From positions 7,820-71,819 of the forward strand of contig DATLRD010000096.1 in assembly GCA_035534855.1 (NCBI GenBank): DNA of 64,000 bases. Reading direction: 5' to 3'. The notes under the pieces were generated by a model. The model worked only from the letters and a program-made list of their open reading frames with translations. It had not been told where the DNA came from and did no database searches. A program made the translations under genes and the position numbers. How positions within the stretch are numbered: position 1 is the first letter of the stretch; every line of letters begins with the position of its first letter. Of this stretch, positions 10,328 to 19,541 are shown in pieces. The DNA comes from DATARH01 sp035534855 (lineage in GTDB: Bacteria; Pseudomonadota; Alphaproteobacteria; ATCC43930; CGMCC-115725).

Positions 10328-10344
10328 TGCCTAATCGATAGGCA
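10328..10344. promoter_or_regulatory. candidate NtrC operator (TGCCTA-N5-TAGGCA)
   Basis: A perfect 6-5-6 inverted repeat just downstream of the -10 element, where a bound protein would block initiation. Architecture and TGC/GCA ends match the known NtrC-type site TGCACC-N5-GGTGCA, and the operon itself encodes NtrC, so autorepression is a reasonable reading. Confidence 0.5.
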
Positions 10345-10365
10345 AACGGCCTCTTTGTCTAAAAA

Positions 10366-11352
10366 ATGAGCATTTTTATCGCATCGGAACGGCTGGAAGA
10401 TGCCGTGATCCTGGCGCCGATGTCGGGCGTCACCGATCTGCCGTTTCGCCGCATCGTCAAGCGCGAAGGGGCAGGGCTCCTCGTCTCGGAGATGATCGCG
10501 AGCCAGGCCGCGATCCGCGATACGAGGCAATCGCTGACCATGGCCAAAAGCTGCGCCGAGGAGCAGCCGATGGCGGTACAGCTTGCCGGCTGCGAGCCCG
10601 AGGTAATGGCCGAGGCGGCAAAATGGTGCGCCGACCGGGGCGCGCGCCTGATCGACATCAATTTCGGCTGCCCGGTCAAGAAGGTGGTCAACGGCCATGC
10701 CGGCTCGGCACTGATGCGCGACGAAGTGCAGGCCGCGCGCATTCTGGAGGCGACGGTCAAGGCAGTCGATCTGCCGGTCACGCTCAAGATGCGCACCGGC
10801 TGGGACGATCGCAGCCGCAACGCCCCGGCCCTGGCGCGGATCGCCGAATCCTGCGGCATCCGCATGGTCACGGTACACGGCCGCACCCGCTGCCAGTTTT
10901 ACGCCGGCAGCGCCGATTGGGGCTTTGTGCGCGCGGTCAAGGAGGCCGTTTCGATCCCGGTTATCGTCAACGGCGACATCACGAGCCTGGAGGACGCCGA
11001 CCGGGCGCTCGCCGAATCCGGCGCCGATGGGGTGATGATCGGGCGCGGCGCCTATGGCCGGCCGTGGTTCGTCCGCCAGGTGATGGCGTGGCTGCGCTCG
11101 CGGCGGCGCGTGCCCGACCCGCCGCTGGAGGCGCAGTATGCGATTGTATGCGGGCATTACGACGACATGCTGAGCCATTACGGCCGCGAGGTCGGGGTCA
11201 AGATCGCGCGCAAGCACCTCGGCTGGTATTCGAAGGGTCTGCCCGGCTCGGCCGAATTCCGCGCCGCAGTCAACCAGACCGGGGATGTCGCAATCGTCAA
11301 GGAACTGCTACGCCAATTCTACGAGCCGCTGCTGGCGCGCGAGGCGGCTTGA
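10366..11352 (+). CDS. dusB: tRNA-dihydrouridine synthase (DusB/NifR3)
   Basis: 328 residues. This FMN-dependent TIM-barrel enzyme reduces specific uridines in tRNA. It has the N-terminal LAPMSGVTDLPFR, the catalytic C102 in INFGCPVKKVVNG, and the phosphate-binding NGDI and GRGAYGRPW near the C-terminal half. It is the first gene of the classical nifR3-ntrB-ntrC operon; its stop overlaps the ntrB start. The ribosome-binding site is weak (A-rich with no GGAG), so initiation may depend on the unstructured A-run before ATG 10366. Confidence 0.95.
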   Translation: MSIFIASERLEDAVILAPMSGVTDLPFRRIVKREGAGLLVSEMIASQAAIRDTRQSLTMAKSCAEEQPMAVQLAGCEPEVMAEAAKWCADRGARLIDINFGCPVKKVVNGHAGSALMRDEVQAARILEATVKAVDLPVTLKMRTGWDDRSRNAPALARIAESCGIRMVTVHGRTRCQFYAGSADWGFVRAVKEAVSIPVIVNGDITSLEDADRALAESGADGVMIGRGAYGRPWFVRQVMAWLRSRRRVPDPPLEAQYAIVCGHYDDMLSHYGREVGVKIARKHLGWYSKGLPGSAEFRAAVNQTGDVAIVKELLRQFYEPLLAREAA

Positions 11353-12452
11353 TGCTGCGCTTGCGGCGATCGGGTCTGGCGCCCGACGCGGCCATGCTGC
11401 TCGGGGTGCTGCCGAACCCGGTGATCGCGCTCGACCGCGCCGGCCGACTGCGCTTTGTCAATCCGGCCGCCGAGCAGTTTCTCGGGGCCGGCGCCACCGC
11501 GCTTTACGGCAGCACCCTAAGCGAGTTCGTGCATCCGCACAGCCCACTGTTCACGCTGATCGACGCGGTGTGGAAGAGCGGCGGGTCGATCGCCGAATAC
11601 GACGTGGTCGTCGAAGGGCCGCGGTTTGCCGCGCGCACCGTGACGATCGAAGGCGCCCCGGCCGGGGAAGGCTCGGACCTGCTGGTGCTGACCTTTCACG
11701 AGCGCTCGATGGCCGACAAGGTCGACCGCCAGCTGACCCACCGCAACGCCGCCCGCTCGATCACGGCAATGGCGGCGATGTTGGCGCACGAGGTCAAAAA
11801 CCCGCTGTCGGGCATCCGCGGCGCCGCGCAGCTCTTGGAGCAGGACGCCGACGAATCCGGCCGCGAGCTGACCCGACTGATCTGCGACGAGACCGATCGC
11901 ATCGTCGCGCTGCTCGACCGCATGGAGGCATTTTCCGACCACCGCCCGATCGAGCGCGTCGCGGTCAACATCCACGAGGTGCTCGAACGGGTGCGGCGCA
12001 TCGCCCAGTCGGGCTTTGGCCGCCATGTCCGGATCGGCGAGGAATACGACCCATCCTTGCCGCCGGTGCACGGCAACCATGACCTGCTGGTCCAGGTTTT
12101 CCTCAATCTTATCAAGAACGCCGCCGAGGCGGCGCCGGCCAACGGCGGCGAGATCATGCTGACCACCGCCTATCGCCACGGGCTGCGGGTCGCGCTGCGG
12201 ACCGGCGAGGACCGGATCTATCTGCCGCTGATGGTTTCGATCGCCGATAACGGCGCCGGCATCCCGGAAGACTTGGCGCCACACCTGTTCGATCCGTTCG
12301 TTACGACCAAGCGGAATGGAACTGGCCTTGGTCTTGCACTGGTCGCGAAGGTGATTGGCGACCACGGCGGGGTGATCGAGTTCGACAGCCAACCCCGGAA
12401 GACCGTTTTCCGGGTGTTCCTGCCGGTGGTCCCGCAAGACGGGTTTCGCTGA
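11352..12452 (+). CDS. ntrB: nitrogen regulation sensor histidine kinase NtrB (GlnL)
   Basis: 366 residues from ATG 11352, overlapping the dusB stop (TGATG). It is a soluble kinase with no membrane segment: a PAS domain (about 15-125), a HisKA domain with the phospho-acceptor H146 in MLAHEVKNPLSG, and a HATPase domain whose N-box (FLNLIKNAAEA) and G-boxes (DNGAGIPED, GTGLGLALV) are intact. In this family it phosphorylates or dephosphorylates NtrC in response to PII proteins and cellular nitrogen state. No glnB or glnK lies in the window. Confidence 0.95.
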   Translation: MLRLRRSGLAPDAAMLLGVLPNPVIALDRAGRLRFVNPAAEQFLGAGATALYGSTLSEFVHPHSPLFTLIDAVWKSGGSIAEYDVVVEGPRFAARTVTIEGAPAGEGSDLLVLTFHERSMADKVDRQLTHRNAARSITAMAAMLAHEVKNPLSGIRGAAQLLEQDADESGRELTRLICDETDRIVALLDRMEAFSDHRPIERVAVNIHEVLERVRRIAQSGFGRHVRIGEEYDPSLPPVHGNHDLLVQVFLNLIKNAAEAAPANGGEIMLTTAYRHGLRVALRTGEDRIYLPLMVSIADNGAGIPEDLAPHLFDPFVTTKRNGTGLGLALVAKVIGDHGGVIEFDSQPRKTVFRVFLPVVPQDGFR

Positions 12453-13891
12453 TGGTTGCAACGATACTGGTAGCCGATGACGACCGCGCGATCCGCATGG
12501 TGTTGAGCCAGGCGCTGGCACGGCTCGGGCACGAGGTCCGCATGACCGGCAACGCGGCGACGCTGTGGCGCTGGGTGACCGATGGCGAGGGCGATCTGGT
12601 GATCACCGACGTGATCATGCCCGACGAGAACGGACTCGACCTGATCCCGCGGATCAAAAAGCTCCGCCCGGAGCTGCGCGTCATCGTGATGAGCGCGCAA
12701 AACACGCTGTTGACCGCGGTCAAGGCGACCGAGCGCGGCGCGTTCGAATACCTGCCCAAACCGTTCGACCTGCGCGAACTGGTCGCCGTCGTCGAGCGGG
12801 CACTGACGACACCGCTAGGGCCGGTAACCAACGGCGCCGAGGAGGTCGAGGAGCAGCTGCCGCTGATCGGCCGCTCGCCGGCTATGCAGGAGGTGTATCG
12901 CGCGATCGCGCGGCTGATGGGCACCGACTTGACGATCATGATCACCGGCGAGAGCGGCACCGGCAAGGAACTGGTTGCGCGTGCGCTGCACGATTACGGC
13001 AAGCGGCGCAACGGGCCGTTCGTCGCGATCAACATGGCGGCGATCCCGCGCGACCTGATCGAGAGCGAGTTGTTCGGCCACGAGCGCGGCGCCTTTACCG
13101 GTGCCACCGCGCGCAGTGTCGGCCGGTTCGAGCAGGCCAAGGGCGGCACGCTGTTTCTCGACGAGATCGGCGACATGCCGTTCGAGGCGCAGACCCGGCT
13201 GCTGCGGGTGCTGCAGGAGGGGGAATACACCGCGGTCGGCGGACGCAACCCGATCCGCGCCGACATCCGCATCATCGCCGCGACGCACCGGGATCTGTCG
13301 CAGCTGATTCGCCAAGGCACATTTCGCGAAGACCTGTTCTATCGCCTCAATGTCGCACCGATCCGCCTGCCGCCGCTGCGCGAGCGCAGCTCCGATATCC
13401 CGGCGCTAGTGCGTAATTTCTCGGCCCAGGCGACCCGCGAAGGCTTGTCGGCCAAGGCTCTCGACGAGGCGGCGATGGAGCGGCTGCGCCGCTATCGCTG
13501 GCCGGGCAACGTGCGCGAGCTGGAAAACCTGGTGCGCCGGCTCGCAGCGCTCTATCCGCAGGAGATCATCAGCGTCGACATCGTCGAGGCCGAACTGGCA
13601 GAAGTCTCGACTGCGGCGCCGGCGGCCGAGGCCAACGGCAATGCCGAGGGGCTGGCCGCGGCGGTCGAGCGCCACATCCACGATTATTTCATCGCCCACA
13701 AAGGGGTGCTGCCGGCGGCCGGGCTTTACGACCGGGTGCTGCGGGAAATCGAGCGCCCGCTTATCGTCGCGACGCTCGGCGCGACCCGCGGCAACCAGAT
13801 CAAGGCGGCTCATTTGCTCGGCCTCAACCGCAACACGCTTCGAAAGAAAATCCGGGAATTGGACATCCCGGTGGTGCGCGGCCTAAAATAG
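12452..13891 (+). CDS. ntrC: nitrogen regulation response regulator NtrC (sigma-54 activator)
   Basis: 479 residues; the start overlaps the ntrB stop. The receiver domain has acceptor D53 in ITDVIMPDENG; the AAA+ domain has Walker A GESGTGKE, the sigma-54-contacting GAFTGA, Walker B GGTLFLDEIGD and the WPGNVRELEN segment; a Fis-type helix-turn-helix at the C-terminus contains LGLNRNTLRKKI. All elements for a working sigma-54 activator are present. Likely targets are nitrogen-scavenging genes elsewhere. A candidate NtrC site sits at the promoter of its own operon. Confidence 0.96.
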   Translation: MVATILVADDDRAIRMVLSQALARLGHEVRMTGNAATLWRWVTDGEGDLVITDVIMPDENGLDLIPRIKKLRPELRVIVMSAQNTLLTAVKATERGAFEYLPKPFDLRELVAVVERALTTPLGPVTNGAEEVEEQLPLIGRSPAMQEVYRAIARLMGTDLTIMITGESGTGKELVARALHDYGKRRNGPFVAINMAAIPRDLIESELFGHERGAFTGATARSVGRFEQAKGGTLFLDEIGDMPFEAQTRLLRVLQEGEYTAVGGRNPIRADIRIIAATHRDLSQLIRQGTFREDLFYRLNVAPIRLPPLRERSSDIPALVRNFSAQATREGLSAKALDEAAMERLRRYRWPGNVRELENLVRRLAALYPQEIISVDIVEAELAEVSTAAPAAEANGNAEGLAAAVERHIHDYFIAHKGVLPAAGLYDRVLREIERPLIVATLGATRGNQIKAAHLLGLNRNTLRKKIRELDIPVVRGLK

Positions 13892-14012
13892 CCGGTCACA
13901 GCGGGGGCATCGGGTCGGCCCTCGGCGGGGACAAACATCCCGGCGTAGGGGCCATTGACACCAAATCACAGCTTGCGCGGCGCATGGCGCACGGACGCAT
14001 AAGGATGCCCGA

Positions 14013-16271
14013 ATGAGCCTGGTGCGGGCGGTACCGGGCTGGGCCGGCCGTATCGGCCTGTGGCGGAAGATCACGATCGTCCTGGCGATCGCGGCGCCGG
14101 CCTCGGGTATCGCAACCTATCTGGCGCTCACCGGCGCGCCGCCGCTCGGGTCGCACCCCGGCCTCGTGCTGCCGATGCTGTATCTCGACCTGTCGCTGCT
14201 GCTGATCCTGGCGGCACTGGTCGTCAAGCGGCTGGTCGAGGTGTGGGTCGAGCGCCGCCGCGGGCTTGCCGGGTCGCGGATGCAAGTCAAGCTGGTCGGG
14301 CTGTTCAGCCTGATCGCGGTGCTTCCGACGATCATTGTCGCGGTGTTTTCGTACCTGTTCTTCAGCTTTGGTATCGAATCCTGGTTCAGCGACAAGGTGC
14401 GCACCGCGATCACCGAATCGGTCGCGGTCGCCGACGCCTACGTCAAGGAACACCAGCAGGCGATCCGCGCCGACGCGCTGGCGATGGCCAACGACCTCAA
14501 CCACAACGCCGCCGAACTGGCGCTCAATCCGCAATACCTGGCGCCGGTGCTGAGCGCCCAGGCCTCGATGCGTGGGCTGACCGAGGCCGCGATCGTCGAC
14601 CGCAACGGCCAGATGATCGCACGCACCGGGCTCGCCTTTGCACTCGGCTTCGAGGATGTCAGCAAAGACGCGCTGCGCCGCGCCTCAGAGGGCGATGTCG
14701 TCATCATGACTGACGACCGGGACGAGCGCGTCCGAGCCTTGGTGCGACTCGACGAGTTCAGCGACCTGTATCTTTACGTCGGCCGGTTCATCGAGCCTAA
14801 AGTGCTCAAGCATCGTGAGGAGACCCAGCGCGCCGCCGCGCAATATGAGCAACTGGAAGGGCAGCGAAGCGGCTTTCAAATCACCTTTGCGGTGATCTTT
14901 ATCTTGGTCGCCATGCTGTTTCTGGTTGCCGCGGTGTCGATCGGCATCAGTTTCGCGGCGAAGCTATCGGTGCCGATAAGTCGTCTCGTCACGGCGACGG
15001 AGCAGGTCAGCGCCGGTGACCTCACGACACGTGTGCCCGAAAGCAAGACCGACGACGAGCTTGCCTCTCTGAGCCGAGCCTTCAATCGCATGACCAACCA
15101 GCTGCAAAGCCAACAGCGCGAGGTGATCGAGGCCAACCGCCAGCTCGACGAGCGACGAAGATTCACCGAAACGGTGCTGACCGGCGTGTCCGCCGGGGTG
15201 ATCGGACTCGACCGCAACGGCCGGATCAACCTGCCCAACCGCTCAGCCTCGGCGCTGCTCGGCGTCGATCTCGACCAGTCGATCGGCGAGGACCTGGCGG
15301 AGGTCGCGCCGGAGATGGCGGCGCTGCTCGACGAGGCCGGCCGGCGGCCGGAACGGCTGGCCCAGGCGCAGGTGCAGATCGCTGGCGCCAACAGCACCCG
15401 CACTCTGTTAGTGCGCATCGCGGCCGAGCGCGACAACCGAGAGATCAGCGGGTTCGTCGTGACCTTCGACGACATCACCGAACTATTGTCGGCGCAGCGC
15501 AAGGCGGCTTGGGCCGATATCGCCCGCCGCATCGCCCACGAGATTAAGAACCCGCTGACTCCGATCCAGCTCGCGGCCGAGCGGTTGCGTCGGAACTATC
15601 TGAAGGAGGTCAAGAAAGAGCCGGAAACCTTCCGCCTGTGCACCGACACGATCATCCGGCATGTCGAGGATATCGGCCGCATGGTCGACGAGTTCTCGTC
15701 GTTCGCGCGGATGCCGGCGCCGGTGCTGAAGCCCGAGGACCTTGTCGCGATCGTCGAGCGGGTGCTGGTGCTGCAGCGCACCGCGCATCCCGAGATCGTC
15801 TTCGAGACCCGCATTCCGGACCACCCGGTGCTGCTCAGATGCGACGCACGGCTGGTCGGCCAGGCGGTCACCAACATCGTCAAGAACGCGATCGAATCGA
15901 TCGAGGGGCGGCTGGCCGACGCGTCGGGCGCCGCTAAGGGAGCGAAGCCACGGGGCGAAATCCTGGTCGCGATCTCCGAAGCCGATGGGCAGTTCATCGT
16001 TTCGGTCGAGGACAACGGCAAGGGACTGCCGAAGCAAAGCCGCGAACGCCTGACCGAACCCTATGTGACGACCCGCGCCAAAGGCACCGGGCTCGGCCTC
16101 GCCATTGTCAAGAAGATCATGGAGGATCACCAGGGCGAGCTGACGCTCGAGGATCGCGAGCCGATCGGCGCGCGGGTCAACTTGGTATTCATCCGCGATG
16201 CTCGCGGCGGCGTGCGCCTGGAGGCGCCCGCCACGCCGGGCGAGCTGAGTGCCGTCAACCATGGCGCATGA
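14013..16271 (+). CDS. ntrY: membrane sensor histidine kinase NtrY
   Basis: 752 residues. The N-terminal membrane region has several helices (about 20-115) and a further one near residues 290-315 bordering a roughly 180-residue sensor loop; HAMP follows (VPISRLVTATEQVSAGDLTT), then a PAS domain, HisKA with RRIAHEIKNPLTP and HATPase with DNGKGLP and GTGLGLAIV. The length and order are typical of NtrY. It pairs with ntrX, whose start lies inside its last codons. NtrYX systems act in nitrogen and redox or respiratory control in alphaproteobacteria. A 121-bp gap separates it from ntrC, so it may have its own promoter. Confidence 0.95.
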   Translation: MSLVRAVPGWAGRIGLWRKITIVLAIAAPASGIATYLALTGAPPLGSHPGLVLPMLYLDLSLLLILAALVVKRLVEVWVERRRGLAGSRMQVKLVGLFSLIAVLPTIIVAVFSYLFFSFGIESWFSDKVRTAITESVAVADAYVKEHQQAIRADALAMANDLNHNAAELALNPQYLAPVLSAQASMRGLTEAAIVDRNGQMIARTGLAFALGFEDVSKDALRRASEGDVVIMTDDRDERVRALVRLDEFSDLYLYVGRFIEPKVLKHREETQRAAAQYEQLEGQRSGFQITFAVIFILVAMLFLVAAVSIGISFAAKLSVPISRLVTATEQVSAGDLTTRVPESKTDDELASLSRAFNRMTNQLQSQQREVIEANRQLDERRRFTETVLTGVSAGVIGLDRNGRINLPNRSASALLGVDLDQSIGEDLAEVAPEMAALLDEAGRRPERLAQAQVQIAGANSTRTLLVRIAAERDNREISGFVVTFDDITELLSAQRKAAWADIARRIAHEIKNPLTPIQLAAERLRRNYLKEVKKEPETFRLCTDTIIRHVEDIGRMVDEFSSFARMPAPVLKPEDLVAIVERVLVLQRTAHPEIVFETRIPDHPVLLRCDARLVGQAVTNIVKNAIESIEGRLADASGAAKGAKPRGEILVAISEADGQFIVSVEDNGKGLPKQSRERLTEPYVTTRAKGTGLGLAIVKKIMEDHQGELTLEDREPIGARVNLVFIRDARGGVRLEAPATPGELSAVNHGA

Positions 16272-17661
16272 CATCCTGATCGTCGACGATGAGGCCGACA
16301 TCCGCATGTTAATCGCGGGTGTGCTGAGGGACGAGGGTTACGCCACGCGCGAGGCTGCCGACAGCGCCCAGACCTTTGCCGCGATCCAGGCACGCCAGCC
16401 GACGCTGATCATCCTCGACATCTGGCTGCAGGGCAGTGAGTTCGACGGCATCGAGATCCTGCGCCGGCTGCAGGACGAGAATCCGTCGGTGCCGGTGGTC
16501 ATGATCAGCGGCCACGGCACGATAGAAACTGCGGTCGAGGCGATCAAGATCGGCGCCTACGATTTTATCGAAAAGCCGTTCAAGGCCGACCGCCTGCTGC
16601 TGCTGATCGCCCGCGCGATAGAGGCGGCGCTGCTGCGTCGCGAGAACGAGGAGCTGCGGCTGCGCGCCGGCGGCGAACTGGATCTGGTCGGCGGTTCGTC
16701 GGCGGCCAACCAGCTGCGCCAACAGATCGAGCGCGTCGCGCCGACCGGCAGCCGCGTGTTGATCACCGGGCTGCCCGGCACAGGCAAGGAGGTCGTCGGG
16801 CGGCTGCTGCACGCGCGCTCACGGCGCGCTCAGGGGCCGTTTGTAGCGATCAACTGCGCGACAATGCATCCCGACCGGCTCGAGGTCGAGTTGTTCGGCA
16901 GCGAAAACGGATATGACGGCATCGGCCGCAAGATCGGCACGTTTGAGCGCGCGCACGGCGGCACCTTGTTCCTCGACGAGGTCGCCGATATGCCGCTGGA
17001 AACCCAGGGCAAGATCGTGCGCGTCCTGCAGGAGCAGACCTTCGAGCGGGTCGGCGGCTCGCAGCGGGTTGAGGTCGACGTTCGCGTCGTCGCCTCGTCG
17101 AACCGTGAGCTGTCAGCGGAAATCGCCGCCGGGCGGTTCCGCGAGGACCTGTTCTATCGGCTGAGCGTGGTGCCGATCAAAGTGCCGCCGCTGCGCGAAC
17201 GCCGCGAGGACATCCCGCTTCTCGCGCGGCATTTCATGATGCGCGGTGCCGAGGCCGCGCGCGTGCCGCCGCGCGAGTTCGGCGAGGATGCGCTCGCCGC
17301 GCTGCAGGCCTACCCGTGGCCGGGCAACGTGCGGCAGCTGCGCAATTTCGTCGACTGGCTTTTAATCATGGCGCCGGGCGACCCGCGCGAGCCGGTGCGC
17401 GCCGACATGCTGCCCAACGAGATCACCGCGATAGCGCCGACCGTCGTCAAATGGGACAAGGGCAGCGAGATCATGACCCTGCCGCTGCGCGATGCGCGCG
17501 AGGTGTTCGAGCGCGAATACCTGCTGGCGCAGGTGATGCGGTTCGGCGGCAACATTTCGCGCACCGCCGCGTTTGTCGGGATGGAACGCTCGGCTTTGCA
17601 CCGCAAGCTCAAATCGCTTGGTGTTTTTGGCAACGACCGGCCGCTCAAGAACGGGATCTGA
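16261..17661 (+). CDS. ntrX: response regulator NtrX, NtrC family without GAFTGA
   Basis: 466 residues from ATG 16261, chosen because MAHDILIVDDEADIR starts the receiver domain; it overlaps ntrY by 11 bp. The acceptor is D53 in IILDIWLQGSE. The AAA+ core has GLPGTGKE and GGTLFLDEVAD, but the L1-loop GAFTGA is replaced by a sequence around LFGSENGYDGIGRKIG. Loss of GAFTGA is a known NtrX feature and argues against sigma-54 activation, so it probably acts as a conventional DNA-binding regulator. A Fis-type HTH ends the protein (MERSALHRKLKSLG). Confidence 0.95.
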   Translation: MAHDILIVDDEADIRMLIAGVLRDEGYATREAADSAQTFAAIQARQPTLIILDIWLQGSEFDGIEILRRLQDENPSVPVVMISGHGTIETAVEAIKIGAYDFIEKPFKADRLLLLIARAIEAALLRRENEELRLRAGGELDLVGGSSAANQLRQQIERVAPTGSRVLITGLPGTGKEVVGRLLHARSRRAQGPFVAINCATMHPDRLEVELFGSENGYDGIGRKIGTFERAHGGTLFLDEVADMPLETQGKIVRVLQEQTFERVGGSQRVEVDVRVVASSNRELSAEIAAGRFREDLFYRLSVVPIKVPPLRERREDIPLLARHFMMRGAEAARVPPREFGEDALAALQAYPWPGNVRQLRNFVDWLLIMAPGDPREPVRADMLPNEITAIAPTVVKWDKGSEIMTLPLRDAREVFEREYLLAQVMRFGGNISRTAAFVGMERSALHRKLKSLGVFGNDRPLKNGI

Positions 17662-17667
17662 CCCCGC

Positions 17668-18519
17668 ATGTCGCGCATCGCCTATGTCGCCGGCCATTAT
17701 CTGCCGCACCGGCGGGCCGCCGTGCATATCGAGGACCGCGGGTACCAGTACGCCGACGGGGTGTATGAGGTGGTCGCCGTGGTCGGCGGACAGCTGGTCG
17801 ACGAAGCGGCGCACATCGCGCGGCTGCACCGCTCGCTTGGCGAATTGCGCATCGCCGCGCCGATCGCCGACGCGGCGCTCAAGGTGGTGATGCGCGAGGT
17901 GATCCGCCGCAACGGCGTCGACAAGGGCATCGTCTACCTGCAGATCACCCGCGGCGTCGCCCCGCGCGACCACGCCTTTCCGAAGGCGGCAAAGCCGGTG
18001 CTGGTGGTCACGTCGCGGCGCGCCCGCCCGCCTGACCCCAAGCTGGCGCACGACGGCGTTTCGGTGATCACGATCCCCGACATCCGCTGGCAGCGCTGCG
18101 ACATCAAATCGGTGTCGCTGCTGCCTAACGTGCTCGGCAAGCAGCAGGCGCGCGAGGCCGGCGCCTTCGAGGCGTGGCAGGTCGACCGCGACGGCAACGT
18201 CACCGAAGGCACCTCGACGAACGCCTGGATCGTTACCGGCGACGGCGAGGTTGTGACCCGGGCCTGCGACCATGCGATCCTCAACGGCATCACCCGGATC
18301 GCGGTGCTCGACATCATCGCGCGCGAGGGTATGAGGCTGGTCGAGCGGCCGTTTTCGGTGACCGAGGCCAAGGCGGCGCGCGAGGCGTTTCTCACCAGCA
18401 CGACCGCCGACTTGCTTCCTGTCGTGCGGATCGACGGCGAGTGGGTGGCCAACGGCAAGCCCGGCTCGGTCGCGACAAAGCTGCGCGAAGCCTATCTCGC
18501 CCACACGGTAGTGGCATGA
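17668..18519 (+). CDS. dat: D-amino-acid aminotransferase (class IV PLP enzyme)
   Basis: 283 residues. It is a fold-type IV aminotransferase with the N-terminal IEDRGYQYADGVYEVV; the PLP lysine is the K in IKSVSLLPNVLGKQQARE, and TEGTSTNAWIV binds the cofactor phosphate. The family interconverts D-alanine and D-glutamate through their keto acids, or in related members uses branched-chain amino acids. It starts 6 bp after ntrX, so it is likely co-transcribed with the ntr genes, an arrangement seen in Rhodospirillales. Its stop overlaps the next start (ATGA). Confidence 0.9.
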   Translation: MSRIAYVAGHYLPHRRAAVHIEDRGYQYADGVYEVVAVVGGQLVDEAAHIARLHRSLGELRIAAPIADAALKVVMREVIRRNGVDKGIVYLQITRGVAPRDHAFPKAAKPVLVVTSRRARPPDPKLAHDGVSVITIPDIRWQRCDIKSVSLLPNVLGKQQAREAGAFEAWQVDRDGNVTEGTSTNAWIVTGDGEVVTRACDHAILNGITRIAVLDIIAREGMRLVERPFSVTEAKAAREAFLTSTTADLLPVVRIDGEWVANGKPGSVATKLREAYLAHTVVA

Positions 18520-19184
18520 CGGCAGCGAATTTTCCGGGGCGGCCGAGCGCGATCCTGTTCGACTGGGACAACACGCTGGTCGATAGCTGGGCGACGATCC
18601 ACGAGGCGCTCAACCACTGCATGGCGGCGATGGGCAAGCCGCTGTGGTCGCTGGCCGACACCAGGGAAAAGGTCCGCCTCAGCCTGCGCGAGGCGTTTCC
18701 CTACCATTTTGGCGAGCGATGGGAAGAGGCGCGGACGATCTATCTCAACCGGTTCGAGGCAATTCATCTCGACCGGCTGCGACCGCTGCCGGGACGCACC
18801 GAACTGGTCGAAGCATTGGCTGCCGAAGGCATCTATCTCGGCATCGTCAGCAACAAGACCGGCGAATTCCTGCGCCGCGAGGTCGACCGGCTTGGCTGGT
18901 CGGGATATTTCGGCAGCATCGTCGGCGCCGGCGATGCGAGCGTCGACAAGCCGGCGCCGGCGCCGGTCGCGCTGGCGCTGGCGCCGGGCGGCATCAGTCC
19001 CGGCGAGACGGTGTGGTTTGTCGGCGATACGGCCGTCGACATGGAGTGCGCACTCAACAGCGGCTGCATCCCGGTGCTGCTCGGCGACGCTGCGGCCGAC
19101 CCGGAATTTCTCCGCCATGCCCCGCGTTTCACGTTTGCCGAACCGGGCGACCTGTTTCGCCACGTGCAAGGCCTTGCGATTTGA
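18516..19184 (+). CDS. HAD-superfamily hydrolase (phosphoglycolate phosphatase-like)
   Basis: 222 residues from ATG 18516, four bases overlapping the dat stop. HAD motif I is FDWDNTLVDS (nucleophile and acid/base Asp), motif II is IVSNKTGEFL, the motif III lysine is in SVDKPAPAP, and motif IV is FVGDTAVDM. A helical cap lies between motifs I and II. It resembles Gph-type phosphatases acting on small phosphorylated metabolites; the substrate is not deducible. It lies between dat and hfq, where trkA is found in many relatives. Confidence 0.85.
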   Translation: MTAANFPGRPSAILFDWDNTLVDSWATIHEALNHCMAAMGKPLWSLADTREKVRLSLREAFPYHFGERWEEARTIYLNRFEAIHLDRLRPLPGRTELVEALAAEGIYLGIVSNKTGEFLRREVDRLGWSGYFGSIVGAGDASVDKPAPAPVALALAPGGISPGETVWFVGDTAVDMECALNSGCIPVLLGDAAADPEFLRHAPRFTFAEPGDLFRHVQGLAI

Positions 19185-19289
19185 CCGCGCAAGCCCATCT
19201 TCGTAGCGGTGTTTGGGAGAACCAGTCAGAGCTTTCCCCCTTAACCGGTACAGGCTGTGCCGACCCAATAAGCGAAACGGGAACACCCG

Positions 19290-19541
19290 ATGTCGACCGA
19301 AAAATCCCAGAACGTTCAAGACGTGTTCTTGAACCATGTTCGTAAAAACAAGACGCCGGTGACTATTTTCTTGATAAACGGGGTCAAGCTGCAGGGGATC
19401 ATCACTTGGTTCGACAATTTCTGTGTGCTGCTGCGGCGCGATGCGCATTCGCAGCTGGTCTACAAGCACGCGATCTCGACCGTGATGCCGGCGCAGCCGA
19501 TCCAGTTGTTTGAGGGCGGCCGGGAGGCCGAAGAACTCTGA
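19290..19541 (+). CDS. hfq: RNA chaperone Hfq
   Basis: 83 residues. Sm-fold protein that forms a hexameric ring pairing small RNAs with mRNAs. The Sm1 motif includes VTIFLINGVKLQGIITWFDN, and the diagnostic Sm2 motif YKHAISTVMP binds U-rich RNA at the proximal face. The C-terminal tail is short, as in other alphaproteobacteria. A 105-bp gap upstream leaves room for a private promoter. The stop TGA overlaps the probable CTG start of hflX. Confidence 0.97.
   Translation: MSTEKSQNVQDVFLNHVRKNKTPVTIFLINGVKLQGIITWFDNFCVLLRRDAHSQLVYKHAISTVMPAQPIQLFEGGREAEEL

Noticed and set aside
13960..14013. TTGACA and a GCGCA-rich repeat before ntrY as promoter or operator
   Set aside because: TTGACA has no acceptable -10 at 16-18 bp and the GCGCA repeats are not a clean dyad.
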